Assembly (NCBI RefSeq): GCF_014138605.1
Contig: NZ_JACJHX010000003.1
Coordinates: 1 to 64,000 of the forward strand
Reading direction: 5' to 3'
DNA from: Peribacillus huizhouensis
GTDB taxonomy: Bacteria > Bacillota > Bacilli > Bacillales > DSM-1321
Length of the DNA stretch: 64,000 nt
The notes under the pieces are model-generated. The model was not told the DNA's origin and searched no databases. It saw only the letters and a program-made list of their open reading frames with translations. The position numbers were made by a program, and so were the translations under genes. Each line of letters opens with the position of its first letter. Position 1 is the first letter of the stretch. Of this stretch, positions 34,626 through 44,201 are shown piece by piece.

Positions 34626-35408
34626 ATGAGTGTAGAGAAAAATGGGGTTCACATAAGTATCCAACATTTAGAAAAATCATTTGGCGATATAGAGGTTTTA
34701 CGAGACATTCATTTAGAAATCCAGCCTGGTGAATTTGTTGCAATCGTTGGAAAGAGCGGTTGTGGCAAAAGTACATTGCTTAGGCATGTTGCTGGGTTAG
34801 AAGTAGTGAGTGCAGGAGAAATCAAACAAGATTATCACCGAATTAATGGATTGAACCAAACAGCCAGAATCATGTTCCAAGATGCACGCTTATTACCCTG
34901 GGAAACGGTTTTAACGAATGTTGGGATAGGAATTGGGTTGAAAAAGAATTGGAAAGAACAAGCGAAGAAAGCATTGCAACAAGTGGGGTTGGAGGAACGT
35001 GCAAATGATTGGCCTTCCATCTTATCTGGCGGACAAAAACAACGGATTGCTTTAGCGAGGGCTTTGGCTGCACAGCCAAGATTGTTATTGCTAGATGAAC
35101 CATTGGGTGCTTTAGATGCGTTAACAAGAATTGACATGCAAGAACTCATTACAGACCTATGGCAACAGAAAAAATTCACGGCACTTTTAGTTACACATGA
35201 TGTTAGTGAAGCCATTATGTTAGCGGATCGTGTCGTACTTATTGAAAAAGGAAAGGTGCATATGGACATTCAAGTTCCGCTGCCTCGTCCTCGTAATCGT
35301 TCCAGTGCTGTCTTTGCTGAATTGGAAGAAAAAGTTCTGGCAGAAGTTTTAGGTAAGAAGGTGGGTAAAAAAGATTCCGGACAATTAAAAAGAGTCGCCA
35401 ATGAATAA
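34626..35408 (+). CDS. ssuB: Aliphatic sulfonate ABC transporter ATP-binding protein
   Basis: The product is 260 residues from ATG 34626, following GGGGTG. Walker A is GKSGCGKST, the ABC signature is LSGGQKQR, and Walker B is [13 protein letters not shown] followed by the H-loop THD. It belongs to the nitrate/sulfonate/taurine importer type (NitT/TauT). It energises uptake of alkanesulfonates when sulfate is scarce. In this operon ssuB precedes ssuD, ssuA and ssuC (B. subtilis has ssuBACD). The C-terminal extension ([10 protein letters not shown]..) is typical. Confidence 0.92.
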   Translation: MSVEKNGVHISIQHLEKSFGDIEVLRDIHLEIQPGEFVAIVGKSGCGKSTLLRHVAGLEVVSAGEIKQDYHRINGLNQTARIMFQDARLLPWETVLTNVGIGIGLKKNWKEQAKKALQQVGLEERANDWPSILSGGQKQRIALARALAAQPRLLLLDEPLGALDALTRIDMQELITDLWQQKKFTALLVTHDVSEAIMLADRVVLIEKGKVHMDIQVPLPRPRNRSSAVFAELEEKVLAEVLGKKVGKKDSGQLKRVANE

Positions 35409-35422
35409 AGGAGGGATTTTTT

Positions 35423-36541
35423 ATGGTTGAATTTATTACAATGGCTCCGACTTCAGGAGACGGACAGTATGTTGGCAATTCAAATGTTAATTCGCAAAGA
35501 ATGGATAGTTGGACAGGAACGGATGAAAGTGCGGAACGGCTCCCTACATTGGAATATATAAAGGCAATAGCTCAGGCAGCTGAAAAAGGCGGCTTTACAT
35601 CATTACTGCTACCCACTGGGGGAAATTGCCTTGATTCTTTGGTCGTTGCCTCCAACCTTATTGCACATACAGAACGTTTAAAATTTTTATTTGCTGTTCG
35701 CCCAGGTTTTACAGCACCTGCCACATTTGCGAAACAGTTTGCGACCGTTGATTATTGGTCAGGCGGCAGAGCTTTGATCAATATCGTAACAGGGGGTTCC
35801 CCTAAAGATTTAGCTAGTGATGGTGATTTCTTAGATCATGATACGAGATATAGGCGTACAAGAGAATTCATCCAAGTCTTGAAAAAATTATTTACCGAAG
35901 ATTATTTTGATTACGAAGGTGAATTTTATCAGTTGGAGAATGCCTCGCTATTTCCAAAACCGGCACAAACACCGCAAATTTATTTTGGAGGAGCTTCAGA
36001 AATCGGCAAACAAGTTGCAGCTGAAGAATCCGACGTCTATATGATGTGGGGAGAAACGTATGAAAATACGAAGAAACGGATCGATGAAATAAAGGAATTA
36101 ACAGCAAGGAAACAACGAGAATTAAGTTACAGTGTATCCTTTCAAGTTGTTCTCGGGAACACAGAAGAAGAGGCGTGGGAGAACGCAAACAAACTGATTA
36201 GCAAAATAGCTCCTAAAGTTTTGGAACATAAAAATGAACAAAGTGCGAACGGAGATTCTGAAGGCGTTAAACGGCTTCATCAATTGATGAAAAGCGGGAA
36301 AGATAATCAATTCAAAATTGGTCCGAATTTGTGGGCGGGGTTAACCCAAGTTCTTTCTGGCAATTCAATTGCACTAGTTGGGACTCCTGATCAAGTAGCG
36401 GATCGAATCGTCGAGTTTGTTGATCTTGGCTTTGATAAAGTACTTTTAAGAGGCTTTCCTCATCTAGAAACGATTGAACAAGTGGGAGAATTGGTTATAC
36501 CGAGAGTGCGGGCAAGACTAGCTCAAAAACAGCCGATATAA
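35423..36541 (+). CDS. ssuD: FMNH2-dependent alkanesulfonate monooxygenase
   Basis: The product is 372 residues, a bacterial-luciferase-like TIM barrel. Conserved segments are FAVRPGFTAPATFAKQFATV and GGRALINIVTGGSP. It oxygenates alkanesulfonates with reduced flavin, releasing sulfite and an aldehyde. It needs a separate NADPH:FMN reductase (SsuE); none is encoded in this operon. The RBS AAGGAGGG precedes ATG 35423, and only 14 bases separate it from ssuB. Confidence 0.93.
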   Translation: MVEFITMAPTSGDGQYVGNSNVNSQRMDSWTGTDESAERLPTLEYIKAIAQAAEKGGFTSLLLPTGGNCLDSLVVASNLIAHTERLKFLFAVRPGFTAPATFAKQFATVDYWSGGRALINIVTGGSPKDLASDGDFLDHDTRYRRTREFIQVLKKLFTEDYFDYEGEFYQLENASLFPKPAQTPQIYFGGASEIGKQVAAEESDVYMMWGETYENTKKRIDEIKELTARKQRELSYSVSFQVVLGNTEEEAWENANKLISKIAPKVLEHKNEQSANGDSEGVKRLHQLMKSGKDNQFKIGPNLWAGLTQVLSGNSIALVGTPDQVADRIVEFVDLGFDKVLLRGFPHLETIEQVGELVIPRVRARLAQKQPI

Positions 36542-36602
36542 AACTGTTTGATAGAGAAAAGTGAAAGATTATTAGAATCTAACGTATGATTGGAGAATCT
36601 AA

Positions 36603-37577
36603 ATGAAACATATAAAACTAGGAAAAAGATCTTATTTGTTCATCAGCCTGATGATTGCCGTGCTGTTATTAACGGCATGCGGAAAAGTTACTGGATCAAA
36701 TGCAACGAGTAAGGAACTTCGAATCGGCTACCAAAAGAATGGCACGACTTTAATGCTGAAACAAAAAAAACAATTGGAAAAGGATTTAGAGGAGTCTGGT
36801 TATAAAGTAACATGGTCCGAATTTAACACAGGATCTTCGATACTAGAAGCATTGAATGCTGGCAGTATTGACATTGCAGGAGCGGGCGATATTCCTTCGA
36901 TCTTTGCCCTTTCTAAAGGCAGTGATTTCAAATATATTGCCAGTGAACCTTCTTCTCCTAAGACGGAGGGGATTTTGGTTAGTAAGGACTCTTCGATTAA
37001 ATCGTTAAAGGATCTGAAAGGGAAAAAGATTGCTTTTAATAAAGCTTCAATTGCCCAGTATTTGTTAAATCAAGCTCTAGCATCTGTTGGATTAACTCTG
37101 AATGATATTGAGCCGATGTATCTTAATCCGCCTGATGCAAGTATTGCATTTGAACAAGGTCAAGTTGATGCTTGGGTCGTATGGGATCCTTATATGACGG
37201 TCTCTGAAAGTAAAGGCAATATTATTTTACAAGATGCCCAAGGGATCGTTCCTTTGAGATCGTTTTATTTTAGCAGTTCCAAGCTTGCTGAAAAAAATCC
37301 AGAAATCGTCGAGAAAATCGTCCAACATATTGCGGATACAGGAAATGGAATAAATGAAAACCCAACCGAAGCAGCTACATTATTAGAAAAAGAAACGAAT
37401 ATTCCACATGCAACATGGGAAAAGGTGTTAGGTAGAAAAAAATCTGATGTCCATTTTATGGATCAACAAGCAGTTAACGATTTACAGGCCGAAGCCGATG
37501 ATTTATTGAAACTTAAACTAATCGATCAAGAAGTTAAAATCGCAGAACATGTATGGGATCCAGAAAAGAAGAAATGA
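36603..37577 (+). CDS. ssuA: Aliphatic sulfonate ABC transporter substrate-binding lipoprotein
   Basis: The product is 324 residues. A signal peptide with lipobox LLTAC places the lipid on Cys26, so it is anchored outside the membrane. The rest is the NMT1/SsuA-like two-domain binding fold (NAGSIDIAGAGDIPSIFALS; QGQVDAWVVWDPYMT). It binds alkanesulfonates for SsuBC. The order ssuD-ssuA-ssuC gives a single transcription unit with short gaps (61 and 30 bases). Confidence 0.92.
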   Translation: MKHIKLGKRSYLFISLMIAVLLLTACGKVTGSNATSKELRIGYQKNGTTLMLKQKKQLEKDLEESGYKVTWSEFNTGSSILEALNAGSIDIAGAGDIPSIFALSKGSDFKYIASEPSSPKTEGILVSKDSSIKSLKDLKGKKIAFNKASIAQYLLNQALASVGLTLNDIEPMYLNPPDASIAFEQGQVDAWVVWDPYMTVSESKGNIILQDAQGIVPLRSFYFSSSKLAEKNPEIVEKIVQHIADTGNGINENPTEAATLLEKETNIPHATWEKVLGRKKSDVHFMDQQAVNDLQAEADDLLKLKLIDQEVKIAEHVWDPEKKK

Positions 37578-37607
37578 AGGAAGACTTACGTGGGGAAGGA
37601 GTAGGAA

Positions 37608-38390
37608 ATGAAAAAGAAAAATTGGGCAAAATCATACGATAAAGCGACTCCTTGGCTCCTGCCATTTTTATTATTAGTACTATGGCAATGGTTATCCAGT
37701 GCCGGCTGGATTTCTTCAAAAGTATTGCCGACGCCCATTGAGGTAATAGCAGCTGGAATTCAACTCTCAGCAAATGGAGAGTTGGCGGGAAATATTGGCG
37801 TAAGTTTTACACGTGCATTTATTGGCTTCATGATCGGTGGTGGAATTGGCTTGTTTTTGGGGCTTTTGAATGGTATTTTTCCAGTTGCAGAACGGTATTT
37901 AGATGCGACGATTCAGATGCTCAGAAACATTCCACACTTAGCTTTAATACCGATAGTTATTCTATGGTTTGGAGTTGGCGAAGAGGCTAAGATTTTCCTA
38001 GTGATAATCGGTGTGTTTTTCCCGATTTATATTAATACTTATCATGGGATTCGCTCTGTTGATAGAGGGTTAATCGAGATGGGGAAAGTGTATAGTCTTT
38101 CAAAGTGGAAGTTATTTTCAAAGATTATTATCAAAGGAGCATTACCTTCTATTTTGGTAGGTTTGCGCTACGCCTTAGGAGTTATGTGGTTAACCTTAAT
38201 TGTAGCTGAAACGGTTGCTGCAAGTTCTGGGATTGGTTATATGGCCATGAATGCTCGGGAATTTATGCAATTAGATATTGTGGTATTAGCAATTGTTTTG
38301 TACGCATTGCTTGGTAAACTTGCCGATTCATTGGCTAAACTACTTGAAAGATATTTACTAAAATGGAATCCAGTTTATTGGAAAAAATAA
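37608..38390 (+). CDS. ssuC: Aliphatic sulfonate ABC transporter permease
   Basis: The product is 260 residues with about six membrane segments. The cytoplasmic EAA loop (GLIEMGKVYSLSKWKLFSKI..) contacts SsuB. It belongs to the binding-protein-dependent inner membrane component family of NitT/TauT importers. ATG 37608 follows GGGGAAGGAGTAGGAA. It completes the SsuABC importer. Confidence 0.92.
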   Translation: MKKKNWAKSYDKATPWLLPFLLLVLWQWLSSAGWISSKVLPTPIEVIAAGIQLSANGELAGNIGVSFTRAFIGFMIGGGIGLFLGLLNGIFPVAERYLDATIQMLRNIPHLALIPIVILWFGVGEEAKIFLVIIGVFFPIYINTYHGIRSVDRGLIEMGKVYSLSKWKLFSKIIIKGALPSILVGLRYALGVMWLTLIVAETVAASSGIGYMAMNAREFMQLDIVVLAIVLYALLGKLADSLAKLLERYLLKWNPVYWKK

Positions 38391-38427
38391 AAAATATGGA
38401 AGTGTCACAAGTAAAGGAGAGTTGGTA

Positions 38428-39756
38428 ATGGGGCAGAACATAAAATTAGGTGTATTTCTTATGGGACCCGGCCATCATATTGCATCATGGAGGCATCCCG
38501 ATGTTCAAGCGGATGCCAGTGAAGATTTCCTACATTATCAAGAGATTGCTAAGATTGCAGAAAGTGGAAAGTTGGATATGCTTTTCTTAAGTGATGGGCT
38601 ATCCTTTAACGGCTTATCCCATCCGGCTGAACTTGTAAGATTCGAACCGTTTACTTTGTTAGCGGCGCTTTCTGTAGTTACCACACATATTGGCTTGGCC
38701 GCAACTGCCACGACGACCTATAATGAACCGTTTCATATAGCACGGAAATTTGCTTCACTCGATCATTTAAGCCACGGACGGTCTGCATGGAATGTTGTAA
38801 CCTCTTATTATCAAACAGAAGCAAGCAATTTTAATCAACAAAGCCATTTAAGTCACGGGCTTCGTTATGATCGTGCCAAAGAATTTGTCGAGGTTGTTAA
38901 AGGACTCTGGGATAGTTGGGAAGAAGATGCGCTTGTCAGGGATAAGGCATCAGGTGTCTACTTTGATCCAGATAAATTACATGCCCTCCATCATCAAGGG
39001 AACTATTTTTCTGTAAAGGGGCCGCTAAATGCTTCCCGAACACCTCAAGGACGACCGGTTATTATCCAGGCAGGGTCATCTGAAGAAGGAATCAACTTAG
39101 CGGCACAAACAGCAGATGTTATTTTTACAGCTCAACAAACGTTAGAAGAGGCACAAGCGTTTTATAAAAAGGTAAAAGAAAAAGTAATCGAGTACGGTAG
39201 ATCACCAGATGATGTAAAAATTATGCCGGGTCTGTCCCCTTTTGTCGGTCACACAGAACAGGAAGCTAGAGAAAAATATCAGAAGCTTCAGGAATTAATC
39301 GTCCCTGAAGTTGGGCTAGATCTTCTATCTGAATACTTGGGCGGATTTGATCTTTCTGGCTATCCATTAGACCAGCCATTACCAGAAAATATCCCCGAAA
39401 CGAATGGAAATCGGAGCCGGCGAGAACTGCTAATCAATCTCGCGAGAAGAGAGAAACTTACAATTAGGGAACTTTACAAGCATGTTGCTGGGTCTAGAGG
39501 ACATCGAATCATCTATGGAGACCCGGAAGGAATTGCTGATCAGCTAGAGGAATGGGTTGCGAATAAAGGAGCCGATGGTTTTAATCTTATGCTGCCAAGC
39601 TTCCCGAACAGCCTTGCTGATTTTGTAGAATTAGTTATCCCAGTATTACAGCAAAGAGGTTTATTTAGAACGGAGTATGAAGGTAAAACATTACGAGAAA
39701 ATCTCGGTTTGCCTGAACCTAAGGCCCGATATGATAAATGGCAGATCAGAGTATAG
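38428..39756 (+). CDS. NtaA/SnaA/DszA-type FMN-dependent monooxygenase
   Basis: The product is 442 residues from ATG 38428 (RBS AAAGGAGA). It is a luciferase-like fold of the larger nitrilotriacetate/DszA family, with FLMGPGHHIASWRHP near the N-terminus, SHGRSAWNVVTSYY around 110-125 and GYPLDQPLPENIP near residue 310. Relatives cleave C-S or C-N bonds in nitrilotriacetate, dibenzothiophene sulfone and sulfur compounds. As the last gene of the sulfonate operon it probably desulfurises another organosulfur substrate. It too needs an external flavin reductase. Confidence 0.85.
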   Translation: MGQNIKLGVFLMGPGHHIASWRHPDVQADASEDFLHYQEIAKIAESGKLDMLFLSDGLSFNGLSHPAELVRFEPFTLLAALSVVTTHIGLAATATTTYNEPFHIARKFASLDHLSHGRSAWNVVTSYYQTEASNFNQQSHLSHGLRYDRAKEFVEVVKGLWDSWEEDALVRDKASGVYFDPDKLHALHHQGNYFSVKGPLNASRTPQGRPVIIQAGSSEEGINLAAQTADVIFTAQQTLEEAQAFYKKVKEKVIEYGRSPDDVKIMPGLSPFVGHTEQEAREKYQKLQELIVPEVGLDLLSEYLGGFDLSGYPLDQPLPENIPETNGNRSRRELLINLARREKLTIRELYKHVAGSRGHRIIYGDPEGIADQLEEWVANKGADGFNLMLPSFPNSLADFVELVIPVLQQRGLFRTEYEGKTLRENLGLPEPKARYDKWQIRV

Positions 39757-40321
39757 TTATGGCTTTCATATGCTGCTGGCTATTAACGTTATAGAAGCTC
39801 GGATTCTCTTTGTACAGGATGGTGAATACAATTCAATGAAGTGTGGATGTAAAATAAAGTTTGATAATTTATAACAAAGTCTGGTTGTTAATAATAATGA
39901 TTGATAACTTTGAAAAGAGTTTGATCAAATCCTGTATTGATAATACAGGGTTTTCTTATTCTTATTGCACTAAAACTGCAGGGGAGCTTGGGAGGATTTC
40001 CTATCCATTAGGTAGAATATGCTAAATAAAAAAGTGTTTGATAGACTAGGCTAGAACCTGGAAATATGATTTGCTTTTGAAAAGTGCAGAAATCCAATGT
40101 AATAGTTTATTGGCACATGCTATCACAGCTACTTTTAAGGGCTTTCCTTATTCACGCTTCGTATCATAAACCTCTCATAATCTCTTGTTGCAATGAGAGG
40201 TTATGATAATACTTCAAATAAAATAACAACCAAACATACAGTTACAAATAGGCAAATCTCTACTCCTCATTGAACATGGTCACATTCCCTAATTTGAAGC
40301 AATTTAGGGAGGAGATATAAA
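39757..40321. other. Intergenic with two hairpins
   Basis: CCTGTATTGATAATACAGG (39931-39949) with TTTTCTTATT behind is a good terminator, about 175 bases after the sulfur operon. TATCATAAACCTCTCAT (40162-40178) and ATGAGAGGTTATGATA (40193-40208) form a 16-bp stem. A hairpin (CCCTAAATT-type arms) overlaps the RBS of the next gene. Confidence 0.5.
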
Positions 40322-40621
40322 ATGGATAGACAAATAGTTGGAAATTATGTTGTGAACCTGCCAAAGATACTTGGAGTTGCGGATCCGTACATTGATACAA
40401 ATGTAGATATAGGAACCATTCTTGCAATGGGGAAAGGTTTGATTGCAGGGAATTCTAAACAAATGGAAAGCTTAAGAATACCTATTAAAGATTCTTATGT
40501 TAATGAACGGGTTAACGTAGGATCCGTTCTAAAAATTGATTATGAGAAAAACAGACAAGCTTTAAAAGCGTTTTTGTCACAGGACAATGAAAGGCCCACT
40601 AGTCAAGAAAAAAAAGAATAG
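40322..40621 (+). CDS. Stand-alone C-terminal fragment like a LytR-CpsA-Psr (LCP) domain
   Basis: The product is 99 residues. LAMGKGLIAGNSKQMESLRI, then PIKDSYVNERVNVGSVLKID and YEKNRQALKAFL, resembles the last third of TagU/LytR-like LCP proteins (N-A-K-..-M-x-x-L-x-I-P..ID-x-E-x-N). It has no membrane anchor and lacks the catalytic Arg/Asp residues of the N-terminal two thirds. Yet it has its own strong RBS (GGGAGGAG) and start at 40322, so it may be expressed. It could be a remnant; the alternative is a small regulatory protein. No close neighbours. Confidence 0.5.
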   Translation: MDRQIVGNYVVNLPKILGVADPYIDTNVDIGTILAMGKGLIAGNSKQMESLRIPIKDSYVNERVNVGSVLKIDYEKNRQALKAFLSQDNERPTSQEKKE

Positions 40622-41118
40622 AGTAGTAAGTTTGTCTAATTTCATAGCGTTAGCTCGCTGAGGAATCATGGGTCAGATTTTTGTATTTCAAGGAATAATA
40701 TGGGTTACTCAATAAAAATTGTTGAAGAGGCAAAAAGAGAATTCCATTTAAGTTTCTTTTTTATATACATATTTTTACGGTGTTGTGGAGATCAAGAAAA
40801 TTGATGGTAAATGGGACCTAAGGGGGGGAAATTAATAGTAACAAGGGGTGTTACTGGTTACTAACCAAGGAGTTCATAAAGACTAAATTCCGACTTGAAC
40901 ACTTGATTCCATAGATAAGTTAGGACTTTTAGGATGGAAAACTCTTGGTTTTGGAAGTTGAGAGAAATTCGCACATGTTATTTTTCACGCATCTCATAAA
41001 GGATAATTAATCATTAACAAAAATCCTATTTATGTAGGTGATAAAGCAGTTCAATAAACTATTTGACCGCTTATAAGATACTTTATATGGTGGCTTCAGA
41101 AAGGCGTGGCAATTTATT
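40622..41118. other. Intergenic, nothing supported
   Basis: I see no ORF or hairpin worth reporting. The tatC start lies at its right end, with only a weak AAAGG ribosome site 13 bases upstream. Confidence 0.4.
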
Positions 41119-41862
41119 TTGGAAGATAAAACCCTTAATGTAATTGAACATTTGGAGGAGTTGCGAAGAAGGATCATTATTTCTGCTTTATCATTCTTAG
41201 TGTTTTTGATAATAGGGCTTTTTTTTGTGAAAAAAATATATTTATTTTTTATGGGGAGTTTTGATGATCCGTTACTTATTTTAGGACCAGGGGATATTAT
41301 GTGGATTTTCTTCCATATTGCTTGTGTTTTCGCTTTTGCTGGGACCACTCCAATTGTCGCTTACCAATTATGGATGTTTGTAAAGCCTGGTTTACAGCCG
41401 CAAGAAAGACGAGTAACTCTAGCGTATATACCGGGATTATTCATCCTTTTTATTGCTGGATTAGGGTTCGGCTATTATTTCGTGTTTCCTAACCTCTTGA
41501 ATTTTCTAATAAATTTAGGTAAGGATATGATGGTTACTTCTTTTACAGCTGAAAAATACTTTGACTTTTTAATAAAAACCACTTTGCCATTTGGGATTGC
41601 TTTCGAATTACCTCTCGTCATGATGTTTTTAACATCAATTGGTGTTCTTAATCCACATAGCTTAACAAAGTTAAGAAAATATGCTTATTTCATTTTGGTG
41701 ATTATTGCTTCTATGATCTCACCACCTGAGTTTATTTCTCATATTTCTGTAGCTGTACCTTTAATTCTCATATATGAAATTAGTATTATCCTATCAAAAG
41801 TTGTTTTCAATAGAAGAAGAAAGAGGCAAAGAGATATCAATATGAAAGGGAAATCCATATAA
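41119..41862 (+). CDS. tatC: Twin-arginine translocase subunit TatC
   Basis: The product is 247 residues with a TTG start. It begins EDKTLNVIEHLEELRRRIII, the conserved TatC N-terminus that binds twin-arginine signals, and has six membrane segments. A conserved Phe/Glu region (LPFGIAFELPLVMMFL) is present. It exports folded proteins together with TatA. No tatA lies beside it, unlike the tatAC pairs of Bacillus, so it must use a distant TatA. A hairpin follows at 42082. Confidence 0.9.
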   Translation: MEDKTLNVIEHLEELRRRIIISALSFLVFLIIGLFFVKKIYLFFMGSFDDPLLILGPGDIMWIFFHIACVFAFAGTTPIVAYQLWMFVKPGLQPQERRVTLAYIPGLFILFIAGLGFGYYFVFPNLLNFLINLGKDMMVTSFTAEKYFDFLIKTTLPFGIAFELPLVMMFLTSIGVLNPHSLTKLRKYAYFILVIIASMISPPEFISHISVAVPLILIYEISIILSKVVFNRRRKRQRDINMKGKSI

Positions 41863-42081
41863 TCTAGAAGGTAAATGACTGTCGGTATGTGTAATTCATA
41901 TAGATTCCTCATCAGATTAGGAAAGCTATTGTTTATATTAAGGACACCCCGAAAGAGCCAGAGCACCTTTCCCAATTATGTTTCCTACAATATTTTTATA
42001 ACTTACCTAACGTAGCACTATAATGTCTCGACCTTCTTCACCGGCCGTTCAAACAATATGGACTTTTTCTCTGTGGTGTAA

Positions 42082-42126
42082 CGGGGGCGTGGGACTGTAA
42101 TCCCATAAATAAACTGTCCGCCCCTA
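42082..42126. terminator. Hairpin between tatC and the PAP2 gene
   Basis: GGGGGC and GCCCCT arms enclose a second small stem TGGGACTGTAATCCCA. It is followed by an AT-rich run (TATTTATATAAAACAG). It probably ends the tatC transcript. Confidence 0.5.
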
Positions 42127-42180
42127 TTTATATAAAACAGTTTTCACCTATTTAAGGAAATCAAAGAAAGAGATGATTGT

Positions 42181-42762
42181 ATGAATTACGAATTATTTAA
42201 AAGCATCCATAATTTATCTGGTCATAGTTATGCATTGGATAATCTTATGGTCTTTATAACAAATAAAGCGATTTACATTTTTGCGTTGGCACTTTTGATT
42301 CTTTGGATATTTGGTAGTAAATCCATGAAACGTGCTGTATTATATGCCGGTGGAACAGGAGTTCTCGCGTTGATCGTAAATGTACTGATTGCGTACATTT
42401 ACTTTGAGCCACGTCCATTTGTTACACATGACATCCAAACCTTGATTCCTCATGCTGCGGACTCTTCTTTTCCTAGTGATCATTCAACAGGAGCTTTTAC
42501 GATTGCAATTGCTATGTGGTTCCGATATAAAAAAATCGGTATCCCTCTATTTATTTTAGCCCTATTAACTGGCTTTTCCCGCATTTGGGCGGGGCTTCAT
42601 TATCCGTTTGACGTAGTAGGCAGTTTAATTGTGGCCATTGTTGTCTCGTATGTGATTGTAAAATTATCAAGATTGTTCGATCCAATTGTAAACTGGATTA
42701 TTTCTATCTATGACTCGATTTTTGACAGAAGTAGCAGATCTAATAAATCTTCGCGAACTTAA
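42181..42762 (+). CDS. PAP2-type undecaprenyl-diphosphatase (BcrC-like), copy 1
   Basis: The product is 193 residues with about five membrane segments. The three phosphatase motifs are FEPRPF (motif 1), PSDHSTGA (motif 2) and SRIWAGLHYPFDV (motif 3, with catalytic His and Asp). It probably dephosphorylates undecaprenyl pyrophosphate, recycling the lipid carrier of cell-wall synthesis and giving some bacitracin resistance. A second, near-identical gene lies at 55056. Copy 1 ends in a Ser/Arg tail (SSRSNKSSRT) different from copy 2. The RBS AGAGATGATTGT is weak. Confidence 0.88.
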   Translation: MNYELFKSIHNLSGHSYALDNLMVFITNKAIYIFALALLILWIFGSKSMKRAVLYAGGTGVLALIVNVLIAYIYFEPRPFVTHDIQTLIPHAADSSFPSDHSTGAFTIAIAMWFRYKKIGIPLFILALLTGFSRIWAGLHYPFDVVGSLIVAIVVSYVIVKLSRLFDPIVNWIISIYDSIFDRSSRSNKSSRT

Positions 42763-42927
42763 AACTTCTTTTGGGAGTGCGCTATCTGCAAATTAGGGTG
42801 TCAGAGGTGACCCGGAATCTTTTGTGTAAGATGTATTAAAAAGTTCTAATGCTATTCTAATTATCATTTTACGAGTCTTTCATCTTGATTTTATTTCTCT
42901 AGGGTAAGATTCATACTATAGTAAATA

Positions 42928-43041
42928 ATGAATAATAAAATAAAGAGTTTATTCTTTTCAACATTAGTAGCTCATGTTGTAATCGGGGGCAGTTATAGTA
43001 TTGTTGCCACTGCCCAAACAAAAAGCTTCTGTTGAAACAGA
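42928..43041 (+). pseudogene. Secreted-protein remnant: signal peptide followed by an early stop
   Basis: From ATG 42928 the frame gives MNNKIKSLFFSTLVAHVVIG, GSYSIVATAQTKSFC and then TGA. It is a complete-looking signal peptide (AxA-type site near ATAQ) without a mature protein. Probably the start of a lost exported protein. No clear RBS. Confidence 0.35.
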
Positions 43042-43085
43042 AGTAAACGACACTTAAAACAAATTGCACTTTCCAGAAACAAGTA

Positions 43086-43271
43086 ATGATTAGCAGTATA
43101 TTTATTCTTATGATTGGTACTAGTAGGATCTATCTGGGTGTACACTATCCGAGCGATATTATCGGAGGGTATTTCGCCAGCGGCTTATGGCTTGCCGCCT
43201 CTATTTGGTTTTTTCAAAGATACAAAGAGAAGCAATTTGAAAGAATACATTTCTCTGAGAACAAAGGATAA
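43086..43271 (+). pseudogene. PAP2 phosphatase remnant (motif 3 only)
   Basis: 61 codons. IGTSRIYLGVHYPSDIIGGY is PAP2 motif 3, followed by a membrane segment (GLWLAASIWFF) and a basic tail. Motifs 1 and 2 are missing, and the start is not preceded by an RBS. It is different in sequence from the copies at 42181 and 55056, so it is the tail of another PAP2 gene. Confidence 0.65.
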
Positions 43272-43344
43272 TATGTTGACGAGATTTTAAACAATATGGA
43301 AAGGTGTTTTTATAGAATATCTATACAGAACGAGGAGCGTTAAA

Positions 43345-43971
43345 ATGGAAAATTGGATAACCGAAGTCATGAATACGTATGGATATATAGGAATTCTTCT
43401 CTTGATTGCTTTAGAGAATATTTTCCCACCTATTCCATCTGAGGTGATTCTAACATTTGGAGGCTTTATGACCACCACATCAACTATGAGTATTTTCGGG
43501 GTGATTGCCGTTTCAACGATTGGTTCAGTAGTTGGGGCGATTGTTCTTTATGGTATAGGTTTACTTATTGACGTAAATCGATTGGAAAAAATCGTTGATA
43601 AGTGGGGACATATTTTGCGCTTAACCTCAAAAGACATTAATAAAGCAAATGCATGGTTTCATAAATTCGGAGTTTGGGCAGTTTTCCTTGGCAGGCTTGT
43701 TCCGTTAGTTAGAAGTTTAATTTCTATTCCAGCTGGTATGGCTCATATGAATTTTGGGGTATTTTTACTGTTTACTACTGTCGGTTCCTTAATTTGGAAT
43801 AGTATTTTAGTATGTGTTGGAGCGGCAGTGGGGGATTCATGGGGTACGATTGTCGGGTATATGGATACGTATTCTAATATGGTCTTACTCCTTTTGGTTG
43901 TGCTTTTTGTAGTATTTATTTTACTTTTTATTAAAAATAGAAAGAATAGAATCAACAGGCACAGTAAGTGA
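43345..43971 (+). CDS. DedA family membrane protein (UptA/YngC-like)
   Basis: The product is 208 residues with four to six hydrophobic segments. The DedA motif ENIFPPIPSEVILTFGG is at about 26-42, and FLGRLVPLVRSLISIPAG at about 113-130 (the conserved Arg and Pro of the re-entrant loop). DedA proteins of the UptA type flip undecaprenyl phosphate across the membrane. Lying next to BcrC-like phosphatase genes fits a lipid-carrier recycling role, but this is inference. ATG 43345 has a weak GAGGAGC upstream. Confidence 0.87.
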   Translation: MENWITEVMNTYGYIGILLLIALENIFPPIPSEVILTFGGFMTTTSTMSIFGVIAVSTIGSVVGAIVLYGIGLLIDVNRLEKIVDKWGHILRLTSKDINKANAWFHKFGVWAVFLGRLVPLVRSLISIPAGMAHMNFGVFLLFTTVGSLIWNSILVCVGAAVGDSWGTIVGYMDTYSNMVLLLLVVLFVVFILLFIKNRKNRINRHSK

Positions 43972-44011
43972 AACCTGCTGAAAAACTCATAGTGTTGATA
44001 AGAATTTTTCC

Positions 44012-44050
44012 CCCGTTCGTTAAAGTAAAAATTTACGAACGGGTTATTTT
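44012..44050 (+). terminator. Terminator of the dedA gene
   Basis: CCCGTTCGT and ACGAACGGG stem, followed by TTATTTTTG. Confidence 0.8.
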
Positions 44051-44201
44051 TGCTTTAAATCAGCTGTTTTTTGCGTTCGTAAAGCTCGAAAAATCATTTG
44101 CGAACGTTCGTTTATCAAGGGTGATTTATAAATAGAAGTGAGCAGAAACCATTATATTGTTAAGTATTCGTATGAAGGCGTTTAGAATTAATTGGGCTGA
44201 G

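Larger units (their letters stand above)
42763..43344. other. Intergenic with gene remnants
   Basis: Contains an N-terminal signal-peptide fragment (42928-43041) and a PAP2 motif-3 fragment (43086-43271), both described separately. Otherwise AT-rich without genes. Confidence 0.4.
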
